64,000 bases of DNA, from positions 1,736,001 to 1,800,000 of the forward strand of contig JAJKFH010001315.1 of NCBI GenBank assembly GCA_023333565.1. Reading direction: 5' to 3'. Shown piece by piece: positions 1-14,745 of this stretch. Below the pieces are notes generated by a model that saw only the letters and a list, made by a program, of their open reading frames with translations, had not been told where the DNA came from and ran no database searches. The position numbers and the translations under genes are program-made. Source of the stretch: Puffinus mauretanicus (Eukaryota; Chordata; Aves; Procellariiformes; Procellariidae). How positions within the stretch are numbered: the stretch's first letter is position 1; each line of letters starts with the position of its first letter.

Positions 1-3000
1 CTTTTCCATATTTGGAAAAAAATTACAGATTAATAGAATTTATGTTGAGATTGATAACAAATTTCTTGTTGTTTCTTTTATGGCACAACATAAGAGATCT
101 GCTCTAGATATTAGTTGTAGAAAATACTCCATGTGATAGAAAAACACTTCCTCAAGTAATTCATAGTCTGTTTTTTACAGATTTGGTATTTAATATAGAA
201 ATTCAAAGAAAATATTACCATCTATGATTCCTGTACTTTAAGATAAGTAGCAGCAAATGTAAAACTTTAAATGGTAGCCAAAACATGCAAGTAAACCTGC
301 CATGTGCCATTTTACAGTGGCTAGAATGGCATTAGCCAGGTAGCTTGCATTTTTTCACCTGCTTAATGTTGTAATGTTAGTTTTGTTTGACATATCATAT
401 AGCGTAGAAGGAAGTCTGTTCAAGAGTCTTTGAAAATATGCTTATAACACTTTGATTTTCATAAGCTTAACCAGTAGAGATTAAGAACAAAGTTTTCTCT
501 GGTAGAGCTTGCAAAGGCTGCGCTTATGTCTTTTTCCCAGTTACTCTGGTACGGCAAGAGACCTTTTTTGTGAGAACATATGCTATTTCTCATTGCTTTA
601 GGCTCCTAGAGGAGAAGATGGTAGCCTTATGAGTTTTTCTTTGGCAAAGAGAAGAGGAAGAGATCTAGTGTCCTAGCCATGTTTGACAAGAGAAGATGGA
701 GCTTTCAGCTCCATTGGGTTATTAGCAGGCTGTAGCCATTTTAGAAAATGGTCATTGTTCTTATGTTTGCCTCAAAAACACACATTGAAAACCAATTTTG
801 AGTAGGAGGAGTTACATCTCTTTCCTCACACAGAAACGCGAGATAATACAAAACCCAACCCTGTCTCAGCTATGGAGCAATTACTAGTGTTTCTGTAATG
901 TAGTTGGAGTTCTGCTGATGGACTGTGATACTTTTCATACGAAGATTCCTCTTTAAAAAGAATCTTCTTGTTTTTGACACAAATGCAGAAGGGTCAGGAC
1001 ATGGGTGTTCCGCATAGTTCAGAGATCTTATCATTTTCCATAGTTACATTCAAAGTAGCAAAACAGTTTCTAGGGTTTATCAGGGCTGCCATAGCCCTTT
1101 AGCCTAACCAGTATCGGAACCTTCTGCAGCCCTTTGTAATACTGGAATTTCATCTCCTAGGAAAGTTGATGGAAACCCATGTTCACAACAAAAGGCTACT
1201 GTTCAGATCAAGATTTCCTTGGAATCGTGCACGCTATTACACTTTTTCTGCCTGCTGAAAAAGAAAAGGGGAAAAAAAAAAGGTATCCAGTGGGGGAGAG
1301 TGAAAACTTGTAATTTTGTGAATTCAAGATGAGTCAATTGCATCTGTGCAGTTGATTCCAAATGCAGTAATGCAGATCCCATCCAGCCATAGCAATATCG
1401 TAAATAAGCTATTATAATTGAAACTAAGCAACAAATTTACAGTGCTTAACTGTGGAAAGAGAAGAGATCTTGCAGCATTAAGCTGCTGCTTTTCCTTTGA
1501 GGAGGGAGCCACTGCCCGCTTCAAATGTCGGTCTTTAGTTATCATCCATTTCTGAAATTAAAAAAAAAAAAAATACTGCTGTATTTTAGATAGGGGAATA
1601 AATCTTGATCCCCTCCATGTTGTAGAGTGTTAGGAGAAAGCGAGTGCTTTTAAAGAAACAAAACAATTACTGAGTTTTCTTTGTAGCATAATCTGACAAG
1701 TTTAGTTAAACTAAAATCTTTGAGAAATAATGAGGTCAGGCAAACAGCAATCAAGAATAACAAAAAATATATCAAAATATTTGCTTGTTTGGTAGCGTTA
1801 ACCAAACTCCTGGGTAACTATTTAATGTTGCTGTTTTGAATATTCAGCAATATGCATGTGTATGACAGGGATTTACAATTGCGTTTTTCTTGGAATAACT
1901 AAATCGGTTGGGTAAAACTTCCTGTGTTTTTTGTTCTTTGTTGGTTCAGAGCCGTTCCCTTTCCCCTGTAGGGAGAAGAGGAGGAGAAAGGGGAGGGCAG
2001 AGTTTTTGACAAAATTGACAAAATGTATGCAAGAACGTGGTGTGCTAAATTTGAGCTGGCCTTAGAAGCTGTTTCCCCATAGAATTTGATTATTATATGT
2101 GCCTACAATAAATGTAGATTTCATTTTGGGAGAGGGAGATCAATCTCTGCTTTTTAGATGGATAATTCCTTTTTCAGGACGTGGGAAGAACTAGTGAAGA
2201 AAGCTGGTGCTGCTATCACTAGCTATCTCCTTTATGTCTAAAAAGGAATATATTGAATTCAGATGTAAGTAAGAGAGGGAACGATCAAAATCTGAAGAAG
2301 ACAGTTCAGTTTTATATATTTTATTCTCTGCAATATTTAAAATGTAGGCAGGCTATTTTTATATTAAAATGGTTTAAACATTATGTAATTGCTTTACAGG
2401 CAAATGTAAAGATTGCTTTTAAGCAAAAAAACCCCTTTTTTTTCTGAGGAGCCTCATGATTAGAATGTCAGCAGTTATTTGGGCTTGACAGAACAAACAA
2501 CCCATTAAAAAGCTTCACATAATAAAAAGTAACTCATTAAGCAAGATTGAACTTGAAAAAAGAGTTTTGCTTGCAGGGAATAAATCTTAAGTACAGGCCT
2601 CTCTCTGAGAAGACAGAATGATAGGAAAACTGTTAAAGACAAGGCAGGTTGCAAGATCACCATCTCTAAATTTTGTCCAGGAGATACAAGCACAAAATCG
2701 TGAGTGAGAGATGTTGATTAAGGTGTGGACTGGTGGTGTGGTTCCTGTGCGACTTCCCTCAGTTGCTTCCTTGCAAAAGTGGAGCTGACTAAGAATGCTT
2801 TTCTTACAAAGTGCCTCTTTGGGAGGCACTCTATGGGAAGTCTCTTCTCTCTGCCTTATTCCTACCTTCCCTTCCCCACCCCTTTTTTCCTCACTCTATT
2901 TTATTCACTTTTTTGTTTGTTTGTTTTTTTAAATCTCCCCTATTCTGTCATATCTGAACTGGAAATGAAAAGCCTCAGCCCTGTGTGAGTGGCCAGTAGA

Positions 3001-6000
3001 TCAACACAGTCCCACTCGTGGCTCCCTTGTGATCTGCGGGACCAACTGTGAAACTGCGAATGTCTTGATGCTGTCCCAGTGTTAAACTGAGCGCTCGTGA
3101 AACTGCTGGCAGTGGTACGTCACTAGTTTTGCCTGTGTTGAGTTGTATTGGGTATTGACTTCTTTAGGCATGTGTGTCACTTGTGGCTTGCTCAACGCAC
3201 GTTACCTTCTGGCTCCTCAGGTCCCCTTCCACATTCCTAGCGTGGCTCGGGTTAGCTTGCTGGTAAGGGTGTAATCAGATGAATACGTGGCAGATTGCAA
3301 CAATTCATTATAAATCATTCTGTCAAGAAAGAGGAAACTTTGAGGAAAAATGTGAGCGTTATGATAATGTTATCTGTTAAGTGTCCTTAAAAGGAGATGA
3401 AAGTACGAACTGCATATGATGCAAAGCAATAGCTCTGATGTGTATTACTTACTTTTTTAATTAATTCTGACTAAAACTTTGAATATTTCTTTTTGTTTAT
3501 TTTGTGATATCTGGTATTTCAGGCTCTTATGTACAGAAATGTAATTGTAGTTCTACTAATGACGTTGATATTTGGCCAGCAGAACCAGTTACAACAAGTT
3601 CTGTGTTACTTTTTTCTTAACAGCTATTTTCTAACATATGCTTCATTACAAAAAAAAAGAACATGTCTAGTGTAACTAGAGATTCACGTGTAAAATCTTT
3701 TGTACTTTTCGTTATTCTGAGGATTTCGGCATGAAAGGGCAGTTTGTTTCTTTATTTTTGGAATGTTGTGCATTATTTCTGCTGGTTTAGAGGAATTTGT
3801 GCATGTGTGTGTTCTGCAACAAAATTGCTCTGTTGGTATAAATATACACTATTGGTTTCCTGAATGATGACGGTTGTTCAGAATTCTGTTCAGTTCCTCT
3901 CTTCTTTCCGTTACCATTTCTGCCTCAGCAGTTGACTAATCTACTTATGGAATTAAGTTAATGAATTATCGTAGTTCTTAGTTCAGTAGTGTGCTTCCCA
4001 AGATTTACACTGTGATTGCTTCTCTTAGAGCTGAAGCTGCCTGGTTACCTCTTGGATCCTTTTAAAATCCTTACAGGGATGTGTCCGGAGGTTTTCTGAG
4101 ATTTACTTGGTGTGTTTGGGGGTCTGGGTTATGCAGCAAAACGTATGTCAAAGAACCATCCGACAACGCTGAGAGTTTACACTCTTAATACCTTGGTTTT
4201 GAAATTAAATATGGAAACTAACTTTGTGTCTTAGAAATTGAGCGTAGAGAGAAATATTGTTCTTTCTCATAAACATAAAGGAAACATTGACTTGTAATAA
4301 TTCCTGCAGTTTAAAGGATGGTCCTAGAAATGGTCCTGGTTTGCGCAGCATTTAGTTGATAATTTGAGAAATGTAAGCTAGGAATTTGTTACAATTTGGT
4401 TTGGAGGAAAAAAAAGTTGAAGCACTGGCAGAAAATTTGTAAGGCATAAATTTGCAAGTTTCTTCTTTATGCAAATTCAAAACTTATTAAATCAGAAATG
4501 AGGGCATTGCAGAAGCTTAAAAGTTATTTTTAAAACAATTAACTATAGGAAAATTATAACCAATATAGTGATTTATGTTTAAATTTGAATAAGTGTCAGC
4601 TAATATTTGAATTATAACAAATTGTTAAATATAGATAATATCTATGCAAATAAGATGTAGATTATATTTAGTCCCACTTTTTATGCTGTTATTTTGGCAG
4701 GTGTACGATTTATGACATTGTTAATCCAGTTCTATGAGTCCTGCAATTTATTTGAAGGACATCTTCCTGCAAAAAAAGAGCATAAATTTGAGCACTTAAA
4801 AAATGCATACTTATATATTCCATTTTTAGATTTTTTGCAAAAAATAGACTACTTCTTTCTCACGTGCTGAGGAGAGCCATCTTAAATTAAAGACACTTAT
4901 TTGAAACAGACGGTCAGTCCTGTTGACGTGTAAATGCCTCTGTATACTGCTGAGATGACTGCAATGCAGATAATGCTGATGGTGCGAGGCTTTTCAAAAT
5001 TTACATCAGGTTTTCAGCTCCTGCAGGAGGTTTCATTTACTCATAACTTTAGGTAAGGACTAATCATCTGCTGAAGACAAACAATTACAGTGGAGAAGAC
5101 TGTAATGGCTGGGACTATGACCTCACGTGGGGAGGGTGCCAGGGCACTACGTACCCACACTGCTTCCCCGGCGCGTCCGTCTCGGATACGACTTGCCCCA
5201 AGTGACAAATCAGATGGCACAGAGTGCGTTCTCAGAAATGAAGACTGGTGTCATTTTCAGACATCGTTGTGTGTTCGTCTCTTTCCTTGGAAACTCTTGG
5301 ATGTTGTACTATTAAGTTGTGTTTGCTGTGACATTACTGACGTTAGTTCTGTCTTCCCTGTGGCTACTGCCCCCTCCTGAAGTGGGACAGCATCTCTGCT
5401 GTTTTCTTTTACTCTCCAAATTCTAACTGTGCCTGCACTTTGCTGCTCCTTTCCCTAAAATGTTGAAGACCTGCCCCTTTTCCCTTAGGATTCACAGAGC
5501 CTCGTGTCAGAGGTCTTGTCTCTCTGCAGGGTTATTGTAACTTATCCTCCTCTTCCCATGTAAGTAATCCACATTTTACCTACTGCTTTAACTACATCAT
5601 CCGTTTAAAAAATCCGTTTCTTGGCTCTCCTGTTAAACCGCATCAAGTTCAAGCTTGTCTTTCTTGCTTTAAGACGTGTCATTAGCTCTGTCCCCACTCT
5701 GGTTTTTTACCAGGTTACTCCCTCTGTTTAAGTCTATTCAAATGTGGCTGTAGTAAAAATGATTTGTTATATGCTTGTCTGCTGTTGACTAGGTAAGGTT
5801 TCTAGATTTGAAATACGTCCTGGTTTACAGAATTTGTAACTTTTGGTGTGTAAGAGTAATTATTCATTTAGTACTGTTCTGAAAACTTAGCTGTCTTGTC
5901 TTTCTCAGCCTATTTTGGCTTTACTGATTTCCTTCCCCTCCTCCCGTCCCCTTTCAGGTAAAAGCTAGAGTGTTTCCCTTCGTTACAGATATTCTGTCCT

Positions 6001-9000
6001 TTCCATTGCTCTAAAAGTTGCCTGAAGGGAAGTAAGAGACAAACTTGGAGCATTACCCGTAATTGTGGAGTCTTTTAATTGTGCCTTTGTCTTCTGCTGG
6101 CATGATGTGAGGGAAGGTGGGTTCCAGGTGATGTCAGAGATCAGAAACATTGTTCACAAGAGTTTCTCCATTGTAAATTGTTCACACTAATGAAAAGTCA
6201 GCATGTGTATATCGATTAGAGAAATGTATGTATATTGTCTTGCAGGTCAACTGGGTTTTAATTAGAATGATTCTCTGGTGTGTCCACAGGATACTTCTGT
6301 TGTTTTAACTCCAGCTTTTGTGAGCTGTTCTGTGATGTCTGAAGAACAGTAGCAAGTATTGATACAGCTTTTGGATGGGGAAAGATGCAATCAAGTTTTT
6401 GTTCCCATTCTGGCTGTTCACGTGGAAACCTTACAGGCAGGTTTATTTTCTCCCTGCACTGTGTTACCGTAGATGGATAAAATACAGAATATTTAGTACG
6501 TGGCCTCTGTCAACTAAATCTCAGTTCACAATTCAGAATTGTTCTAATTGAGGAAAAGCAGCACCGATCTATTAATGCCTACTAAGAGTCTTTTATGTTC
6601 CTTCACTGGCAGAATGTTTTTCATTTATGGATTTATTGTTGCTGTCTGCCGGGTCTGCCTTATTTCCATGTGCTGAAAACATTAGGCAAATCTGCAGTGG
6701 ATTTGCTAATGTAAACTTTTCTATTGCTATGCACCGTGGGCCTTGATTTCACTCCATTGTGCTTTCTCTCTCTATTCTTTTCTGCCCACTCTCACCCTGC
6801 CGGGTCATGATTTGCTGTATTTCAGATGGTTAAAGCTCCTAAAGATAAGCCTCTTATTTTTAAGCACAAGCTGTTCTGAAAACCGCAGTTGCTTAAATGT
6901 CATAATTTTACATGTTTTAAAACCCAAATTTTCCTAACAACTAAGCTATTGAATGTTTGTACTTAGTAAGTTTGCATAGTCTACTTACTGCAGTGATTTG
7001 AAAGAAACTTCCTGTGTAGTTTACTAATATTAACGTATATTAAAATATTCTTCCAAAATATTCTTTACTCTTTCTAGATGCAGCTTAGACTTGGGTAGAG
7101 TATGGTTTATCAAACTTCACAAGCATAGTCCCATAATCTCTGTTTTTTGTATTATGACTGTGAATTTTTAGAAGTTGGAAGCATTACAGATTTGTAGTAA
7201 GTTGCAGCATTTATTCTTTTCTACTTCAATACTGGATGGGTCAGGAACTGCGACAAGTGTTTGGGCTTGGGTTCTTTGAAGCAATGCTGTCGCCTAGTTA
7301 GTTCTGCAAGCAGTTGTGTCCCAATACATGAATCCATTCTCTGCTCTGTTATTTTTAAACTATTGCCTCTTCATTGGTTGTTTTTCCAGTTGTGAATATC
7401 CTCGTGCTGCTGGTTTTTCTTGATAGTTTATTCATCTTCTCAGTGCATCATGTATAGCATATTAAGCCCAGCTTGAATATCAGCCAGAACTTTTTTTGGG
7501 ATCATTGTTAATCTGCTGATCATTGTTAAGTGCACTGACTTGGAAGTAGAGATCTGTAAGTGTTAGGGCATGCGTCTCGGATCCAAGCTGTAAATGTTTA
7601 TATACTTCATAGAAATCTGATTAAATATTGGCAACCTTCACTGCAGCCCAGCTGGAGGCACCATGTATTGTGCAAGCTTTTGTGGTTTAAGTTTAGAAAT
7701 GTAACTCAGATGGTTGAATTAGTTTTTTCAAAGAAAGATTCCCTTTCTGGGCAGTGGAAAGAAAAACTGCTTTAGAGCAAATTTATAAACTCATATGGCA
7801 TGAATTGTCCCATATGAATCTGCAGAAAGTAGTTCGAATGTAAGAGTTGCTTTTCTGGGGCCGTTACACGACTGTCAGCCTTCTGATACACGACAATATG
7901 TATCTTTAAAACTTGGAAGTCAGAGCTATGCAAACAACCATGGATGCTCAGTATGAAGGCCATCCTTTTGAGCTTAAAACATCATCATTTGTTTCCATTT
8001 GGCATCTGCTGCTTCCTTTCAGGTGTTAATTTATTCTGGATTCAAAGTTGTCATGATAGGGCTCAGGTCACGATGCGCTTATTTGCGCATACTGCTGTGT
8101 TCTTGTATGGAGAATTCTCACACAGAAGCTGAGGAAGTTTTCTTTGGTGATAAAGAAAGGGCAGAAAGTGGAAGTGGGAGATGCCTCTAGGACAGAGTTG
8201 CCATCTTCTTATCAGACAACTGTAAAGCTGCTGCATGGACTTCAATTAATATTTTCACAAAAAACCCCATAATTCTATTACCTTGGTCAGATGTGATTGG
8301 TAATTTGGTCTTTGCCTAAGCAGGCATCCTCTTGCACTCTTCTGGAAGAATGCTGCCGAAGCAGTGAGAGCAGAAGCAATGACACAAATGGTGTTCGAAG
8401 AAGAAATGAAGGTTGTTTCCCTGCGTTCTGAATCTCTCTACCATCATGCTTCCCATCCAACTTGCTCTTCTGTTGCTTTTCTTAGGATTTAATCTGGTGG
8501 TGGTTTTTTTTTTTTTTTAATGAAAATGGCAATAATTTAGTCTTCTGTTACATGTAACACACTTTTATTTTGCAAAGTACCAATGCCCTGCACGTATGTT
8601 TCAACGAATGGGTAGTCTGTTTACTGCCTATTTGGATCACTGACTTTTGGTGCTAGAACATGAAATTACATGGGAATCTAATCTGATGGTAAATGTATGT
8701 GCGGTCACTGGGTAATCCCTAGGAACTCTTACTGAGAGTATCTTCAGATTAATTCCTTGAGGATTTCTTCTGTTGTTTGATTAGTGAAGAGCAAAAGGTT
8801 TTTAACTGTAGTTTATCGTGAATGTAGAGCCAAAAGGACTTTTACATGAGAAGCAACAGGTGGTATGTCTGAATACACTTTTGAGGCAAATCATTTTGTG
8901 GCATAAACAAGTGAAGAACTTTTTCTCTACATATTAGAAGTACTAAGTATACAACACAACTTAAAATGTACTATTTTTCTATTTGCTACTTTGAAAGAGG

Positions 9001-10259
9001 TAGTTATAATTTTAACTTGGAACCTGCTTTCCCTAAAATTATAACACATGCTGAAATTTTGCACCCTTTAAAATCTAATATTTATATTTTGCTCCTAATA
9101 TGTTACTTGCCTTGTATAACATGCATCCTGACATTTGTGAATTTGGAATTTTATATGTTTAAGATCTTTCAGGAAAACAAGGTAATGGTTGAAATAATTT
9201 CAGTAGCCCTTGGGCTAGAAGTGGATAATCTGATTAATATGATTAATATTACTAGTATCTGGAAGCTGTTGTTTCTGAGTCACTGCTCCTTTCTACTAGT
9301 AAAATTAGTGTTCTGATACAACAGAAGTTAAATGCTTCTGTGCATAGTACAAATTGCAGCATTTACAGGATTTGATGAATTGCCAAATATGAGTGCTTTA
9401 TAATTCAACAAATAAATTCGGAATTACTTACTGGCTCTTTTTTTTTTCCTTATAGTTTAATATCATGAGTGCGTATTGCTAGTCGATACTGGCTTCCATC
9501 ACTTTATAATTCTATCAATAAACCTTAAAATATAAAGAATCCAACATAAAGGTGTTGTAGAGCACAAAGGTAATTGGATATTGCTAGTAGATGAGGTCTG
9601 TTTCGCAGAACAGAGGAAAGCCAAAGACTGCAGTAACGGAATCATTCTTCTTATCCCTTTTATGTAGACAGTGTATGGATTAAGGTGCAAGTCAAAGTGC
9701 TAAAGATAGCCAGCAAAATGTTTAGAATGACTTAAGCTAATAATTAGGTAGCTGGCAGGATGAAAGTTTATTCCTTTATTTTAGATGTGACTTTCAGGAA
9801 TGCTTCATTTTCAGTTAATTAAAGATATAGTAAATCTCCGTGGAGCTAAGATTACTTCTTTCTCACCTGACTTGTAATACTGGTTAAGCTTTAAATAACG
9901 TAGGAATAAATTTTAGTACCAAAAGGAAAATACAGCTATGAAATATAAGTATGCGTGTGTGTGTATAAATCTTGTTATTTTTATTACCATTTTAATGGTT
10001 ATATCTAAAGATACAACTCTAAAACCACTGTCACAATGTGGATTGTTCATCTTGAATTCTGATCTTTTTTTTTTATTTTACTGCACTAGAAAATCTTATC
10101 CATTGTTGAAGTGAAATTCACTACATCTTAGCAGGTTAGGTATACCATAATACGAGTAACTTGCACATCTCTTCTATTTCTTCCTAATAAGCACAGCTAT
10201 GAGTAATCAACTGTAAGACAGATAGCTAGTTCTGACACTTCTTGAAAAGGCTTGGATTT

Positions 10260-10292
10260 CTCAAGTGATACTGGCAATTGATATCACTTGAG
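10260..10292. repeat. Perfect 11-base inverted repeat
   Basis: The arms ctcaagtgata (10260-10270) and tatcacttgag (10282-10292) are exact reverse complements separated by 11 bases. Each arm contains TCAAGTG, which resembles an NKX2-class homeodomain site. It may be a chance hairpin or a paired binding site. Confidence 0.6.
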
Positions 10293-12075
10293 GCTTTTGT
10301 GATAAGGATTGATTACATTAATATTTCATAAAAACCTGTATTCAGGCACTATATCATAGTGATTTACTGTCTTTACCAACCCAGTCTGGATTCAAGATAT
10401 TGATGTAAATAATCCCATTAGTCCCCCTGAATCATTTGGTCCCTGTACGGAATTTGATTTAAAACAGTGTTGGTGATAAAGCCTCTACAGGTTTTGATCA
10501 TTAACTTCTATAGTGTGATGGTTTAAAAAAAGTAAATGCAGGTTATTAATGCTATAGATTTTTATTTAGTTGATTTTTCTAACCAGTATACATGCCAGAA
10601 TATTTTTTTTTGTGCTTATTTAGAACATTCTGCCTGTAGAACTTGCTAAGTTGTGTGAATAAGCCTGCTGTTGTTAAATAGTGCATTTTAGAAAGGCAAT
10701 TAGCACTCAGCGTTACTTGGTCATGATTTGGAACAATATGCAGAAATAAAGGGCTTTGACTCCCTACCACTTCTTGCCCTTGCAGTAATAAGTAGTTCAA
10801 CACTAACTCTTCATAGAAGGACACTTTTTTTGGTAGAAAAATATGTACGTATTTTCTGAGAACAGTCTACTTTTTGTCCTTTGCTACTTGGTTGAGTGCC
10901 TTAATGAATTCTGGATGACAATAGAAATTATGCTCTTGATTTAGAAAAAATAACAAACCGAACCATTCAGCTGCGTAGAAAATTAAATACTGAGATGAGA
11001 AAATTTTTTACCTACTGTATCTAACAGCAGTGATCATGTACTGTTCTTTTTTCCATCTGTGTTCTGTTAATGACTTAGCAATGGTTTAGATCACTTCCTT
11101 TGAAAAAGTTCTTGGGATGTTATCTCTAGACAGATTTGAGGCTTCTGCAATACTTGTGAAGTACTTTGCTTCAGTGGTGCGCCTTCCGTGCTTTTGATCA
11201 GGCTCGCTAAGTATTTGTGGTATTAGTGAAACTGTATGTTTGGTTCAGACTTCAATTCCTCAAACGTTCAATTTCATGCTTCCTCCCAAAATTTTGAGTT
11301 TCCTGGCATCTCTCTTAATGGCATCAATAATTAATTCACGATTCTCCATGTAACACTGCCTTCTCATTGGTGTGAAGATCTTACTGATCAATAGAAACTT
11401 ACTCTTTCTTGCTGTATTGAACACGTGTTTTTGTTCTCCCCATTGAACTTGAAACTTTTCAGTATTGATGTTTTCCAAGTGTCCTTCCTGAATATTTGTT
11501 TTAGAACTCTTTCACCAGAAGTGCTTTTCTAGATTGAATCCCTATTTCCTATTCAGGACATCCTGTAATATCAGAATAAGTAACTTTCCTTTGTTCCTAT
11601 GTGCTTTTCTTCATTTGCATTGTTTTGGTCTTTGTATTGCAGTTCATCAGGTTGGCTGGAGTCTGTGCTTAAAATGTTCACCTAGGCTTCATGTCCTGGA
11701 GAATTTGAATTCCTTCTCATTCATTGTGCCTTACTCTTCATCTTTTTTGTGGTGTTTTTTTTGTAAACAATTGTTGTTGTTCACTTGTTTTGTTTGTTCA
11801 AGCAAGGGACTGAAAATGTCATCTATTCCCATATTCTGTGAAGATTACACACATTGCTATCTCTGTAAATGTACATATCAGCGTATAATAGAATGGCTTT
11901 TTGGCATCCGTGAATAGTTAAGAATCTGTATGAATGCTACTGTTACTTCAAATAGGTATGCATGGTTAAAAAAAACATGGGAGGAAGAATCCTAACACTT
12001 TACTGATTACGACAGCATATATTCTATGTGAATTTATTTGCATTATCTAAACTTACATGCCTAGTGGTCCATTTC

Positions 12076-12101
12076 TTTTTTTTTTTTTTTTTTTTTTTTT
12101 T
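12076..12101. repeat. Poly-T tract of 26 bases
   Basis: An uninterrupted T run. Sequence to its right, read on the minus strand, shows no recognisable coding body, so I do not call it the tail of a processed pseudogene. Confidence 0.9.
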
Positions 12102-14718
12102 GTGGTGTAAACAAATGTCCTTAATATCAAAAGAAAAAGTCATTCTTTTGCCTGGGCAATCTAACTACATTTCCAATTGATTCGTATCCCTTATTTGTAT
12201 ACTATAAAATTTCTAAGCAAAGTGGTTACTCTGAAACCTGTATAAATACTAGTTTTTCTGACATTTTGCATTTTTATCTTCAGTTACATATTCTTGCATC
12301 ATGAGAGTTTCTTTTTTTTTACATTTCCTGATAGGACATGTCATGGTGGATTTAGGCCAAGAAGTAATTTTTTTTTTTTGTTCCGTGATCTACCTGATGT
12401 TCCAAATGTACTTTGAATATTATTGTCTGACAATAGGCTATACTATATGAACAGCTACAAATAATGGCAGATTATGAGATTATCAGGCTGTATCCATTTG
12501 CTGGCTTGTTAGAGAAAAACATTGCTATGTGGTTATTCAAAATAACTCCTGTAGTTTGTGTTTTGTGGTAGCATGGAGAAAAATTACCACCAAGTGCTCC
12601 TCTTTTTATCCTCTTGTGTATTTTTATCAGGGAACCGAAAATATTTTCTAATCTCCAGGATTGTTTATGCACACTGTGACCTAATGAATAGCCCTGTCAA
12701 GACAGGGTTTTATGTTTAAGAATCTGCAGGATCCAAAACATGATGGTTTTAAATTTTTTTTTTCCCCGAAACAGTATCTGGAATATTCTTTTTAAAAAAA
12801 ACACAGCAGCACTTAGAAGAATTGTCTTTATTTTTCCCCAAGACTAAAATCTTGCATGCTGTTGGGAACAATTGGAAAAAAACATGAGATGCTTTGTCCA
12901 TAGCTTTGCCTCCAGCCTTTTGCAGTAAACCCGTCTGTAATGATAGTGACTTAGACAAGTCAGTCTCTGACAAACATTTGAGATTTCCTACTGAGGTGAC
13001 TTACAAAACTTACCCTGTGTTCACATGAAAAGAATTCTGCCAGCCATCCTAAAATTCATATTCACCAACTCATTGGTAAATAGCAAATGTGGAATCTAAA
13101 CGTGGAGGAAAAAATTATAAAGAGCAGGGTGTTCGAGGGGAAAAAATCGTATTATTGTTGAAATCTTAAATTGGTGTTTGTATTTTTTTAGAGAGTAGAA
13201 TTTTGTTTCGCTCAAACTGTCAGCAGAATGAATGGCAGTAATTAAAAATTCCCATTGTCTTCTCTAGGCGTGAAAAGGTTTTTGTTGTTGTCATGGTGAC
13301 AGTTGAGTGACAGCTTCAAAGTGAGTAATTGCTACTGAGAGCTCCATTATGAACATTTACAATGTTTCAGAAAGGATTTCAGGACGAAATAGGATTTCTT
13401 TACTGGGCTTTCAAAACATCTTTTTTTTTAATCTGATGTTTTCGTATAAAGAAATAGTGTCTAGGTGACTCTGTTTCAGAAGGTTCTTTTTAAGAGCCAT
13501 GTGAAATATCACTGCTAATTGCTGTTTCTTGCCCTGCTCTGATGAGAAGGGCCAAATTCATAGAAACTATTAGCTGATGCAGTAGGTTAGAATTCGCAGT
13601 ACCCTGCAGGTCCTGTGCATTGAATTGTTCTCTAACACTCTTTCCTTTTACTGCAGGGGTGTCTATGCGTTTCATCCTACAAGATGCATGTTGTGTGCAT
13701 GCATGTGCGGTCTGTGTATATCATGTTGTATTTACTGCCTTTTGATGATTTGTATTGTGTTTCAGGTGATAAATTGTAATGGATCATTTGTGAAAAGAAT
13801 AGCATTGGATTATAAAGACTTTCTTAGTGTACAAAAGTTTTATAAATTCCTTTTTGGAAGACTGTATTGGAAAAGTCAGTTTAGAGTTATACCTGCTTTT
13901 CAGAGCCTAAAAGGTGGCTGTGAATCCCATTTCTGAATAGTGGAGGTTATACACTTAGCATGGGAAGTTCTGTATTCTTGATTTTGCAGTTTCCACAGTG
14001 CTTTTACCCCTATCAATTCCATGATTTTAAGAATGACAAGGGAAATGAGATTTACAAGGTATAAGGGCGTTTGTAAATTGTGATTTGCATTAGATAGTAC
14101 TGCACTAAAGTGTATGTTTGTCTCAAAACACTGTATGTAACAGTAATCCAGTTATATGCGTCCTTGTTACCACATACCTGTTTTTCTTCAAATCTAAGAT
14201 ACTTTCTTAGGTTCTGAGAGTTGTTTAGGAAAAATATTTTAAATATAGCTTTTGCTTTAAATGTACATAATATATTAACATCAGTTTAGTTCAAGATCCC
14301 TGGAAATGCTCATGGAATAAGAATTCGTTAAGATCACTACAGTGTGTTAACCTGGCTCTCTGTGTTCGTGTTCTTCTTACCACTGGTAAACACAAATTAA
14401 TTTATACTAGCTTACTGATATATCAGCTTTCTGATAATAAGCTGAATTGAAGGTTTCTCTTGGAAATTGATGGCTTCATTCCATCCTTTATAGTACTACT
14501 TAGATTTGTGTACTTTGATACCTTTATTCTAAAAGGCATTGTAATTAATTACATGAGCACATTATAATCGAAACCTACACACTATTCCTAAATATGCGAA
14601 AGATCAACTTTGTGAATTCTAAGCATTTTAATCTTTGGGAAATCTGCCTAACTTGTGATGTGTCTAGAGCCTCAAAATGAAAACCTCAAGTATGCACATG
14701 TGCACATACATGCACACA

Positions 14719-14745
14719 TTATATATATGTGTGTGTATATATATA
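14719..14745. repeat. TA/TG dinucleotide microsatellite
   Basis: Alternating TA, then TG, then TA dinucleotides. Probably length-variable between individuals. Confidence 0.9.

Noticed and set aside
11534..11917. 127-codon open frame rich in Phe, Leu and Cys
   Set aside because: Composition is what T-rich intron DNA gives when translated; no similarity.
12076..12400. T tract as the reversed poly(A) tail of a processed pseudogene or SINE
   Set aside because: No coding or small-RNA body is readable on the minus strand next to it.
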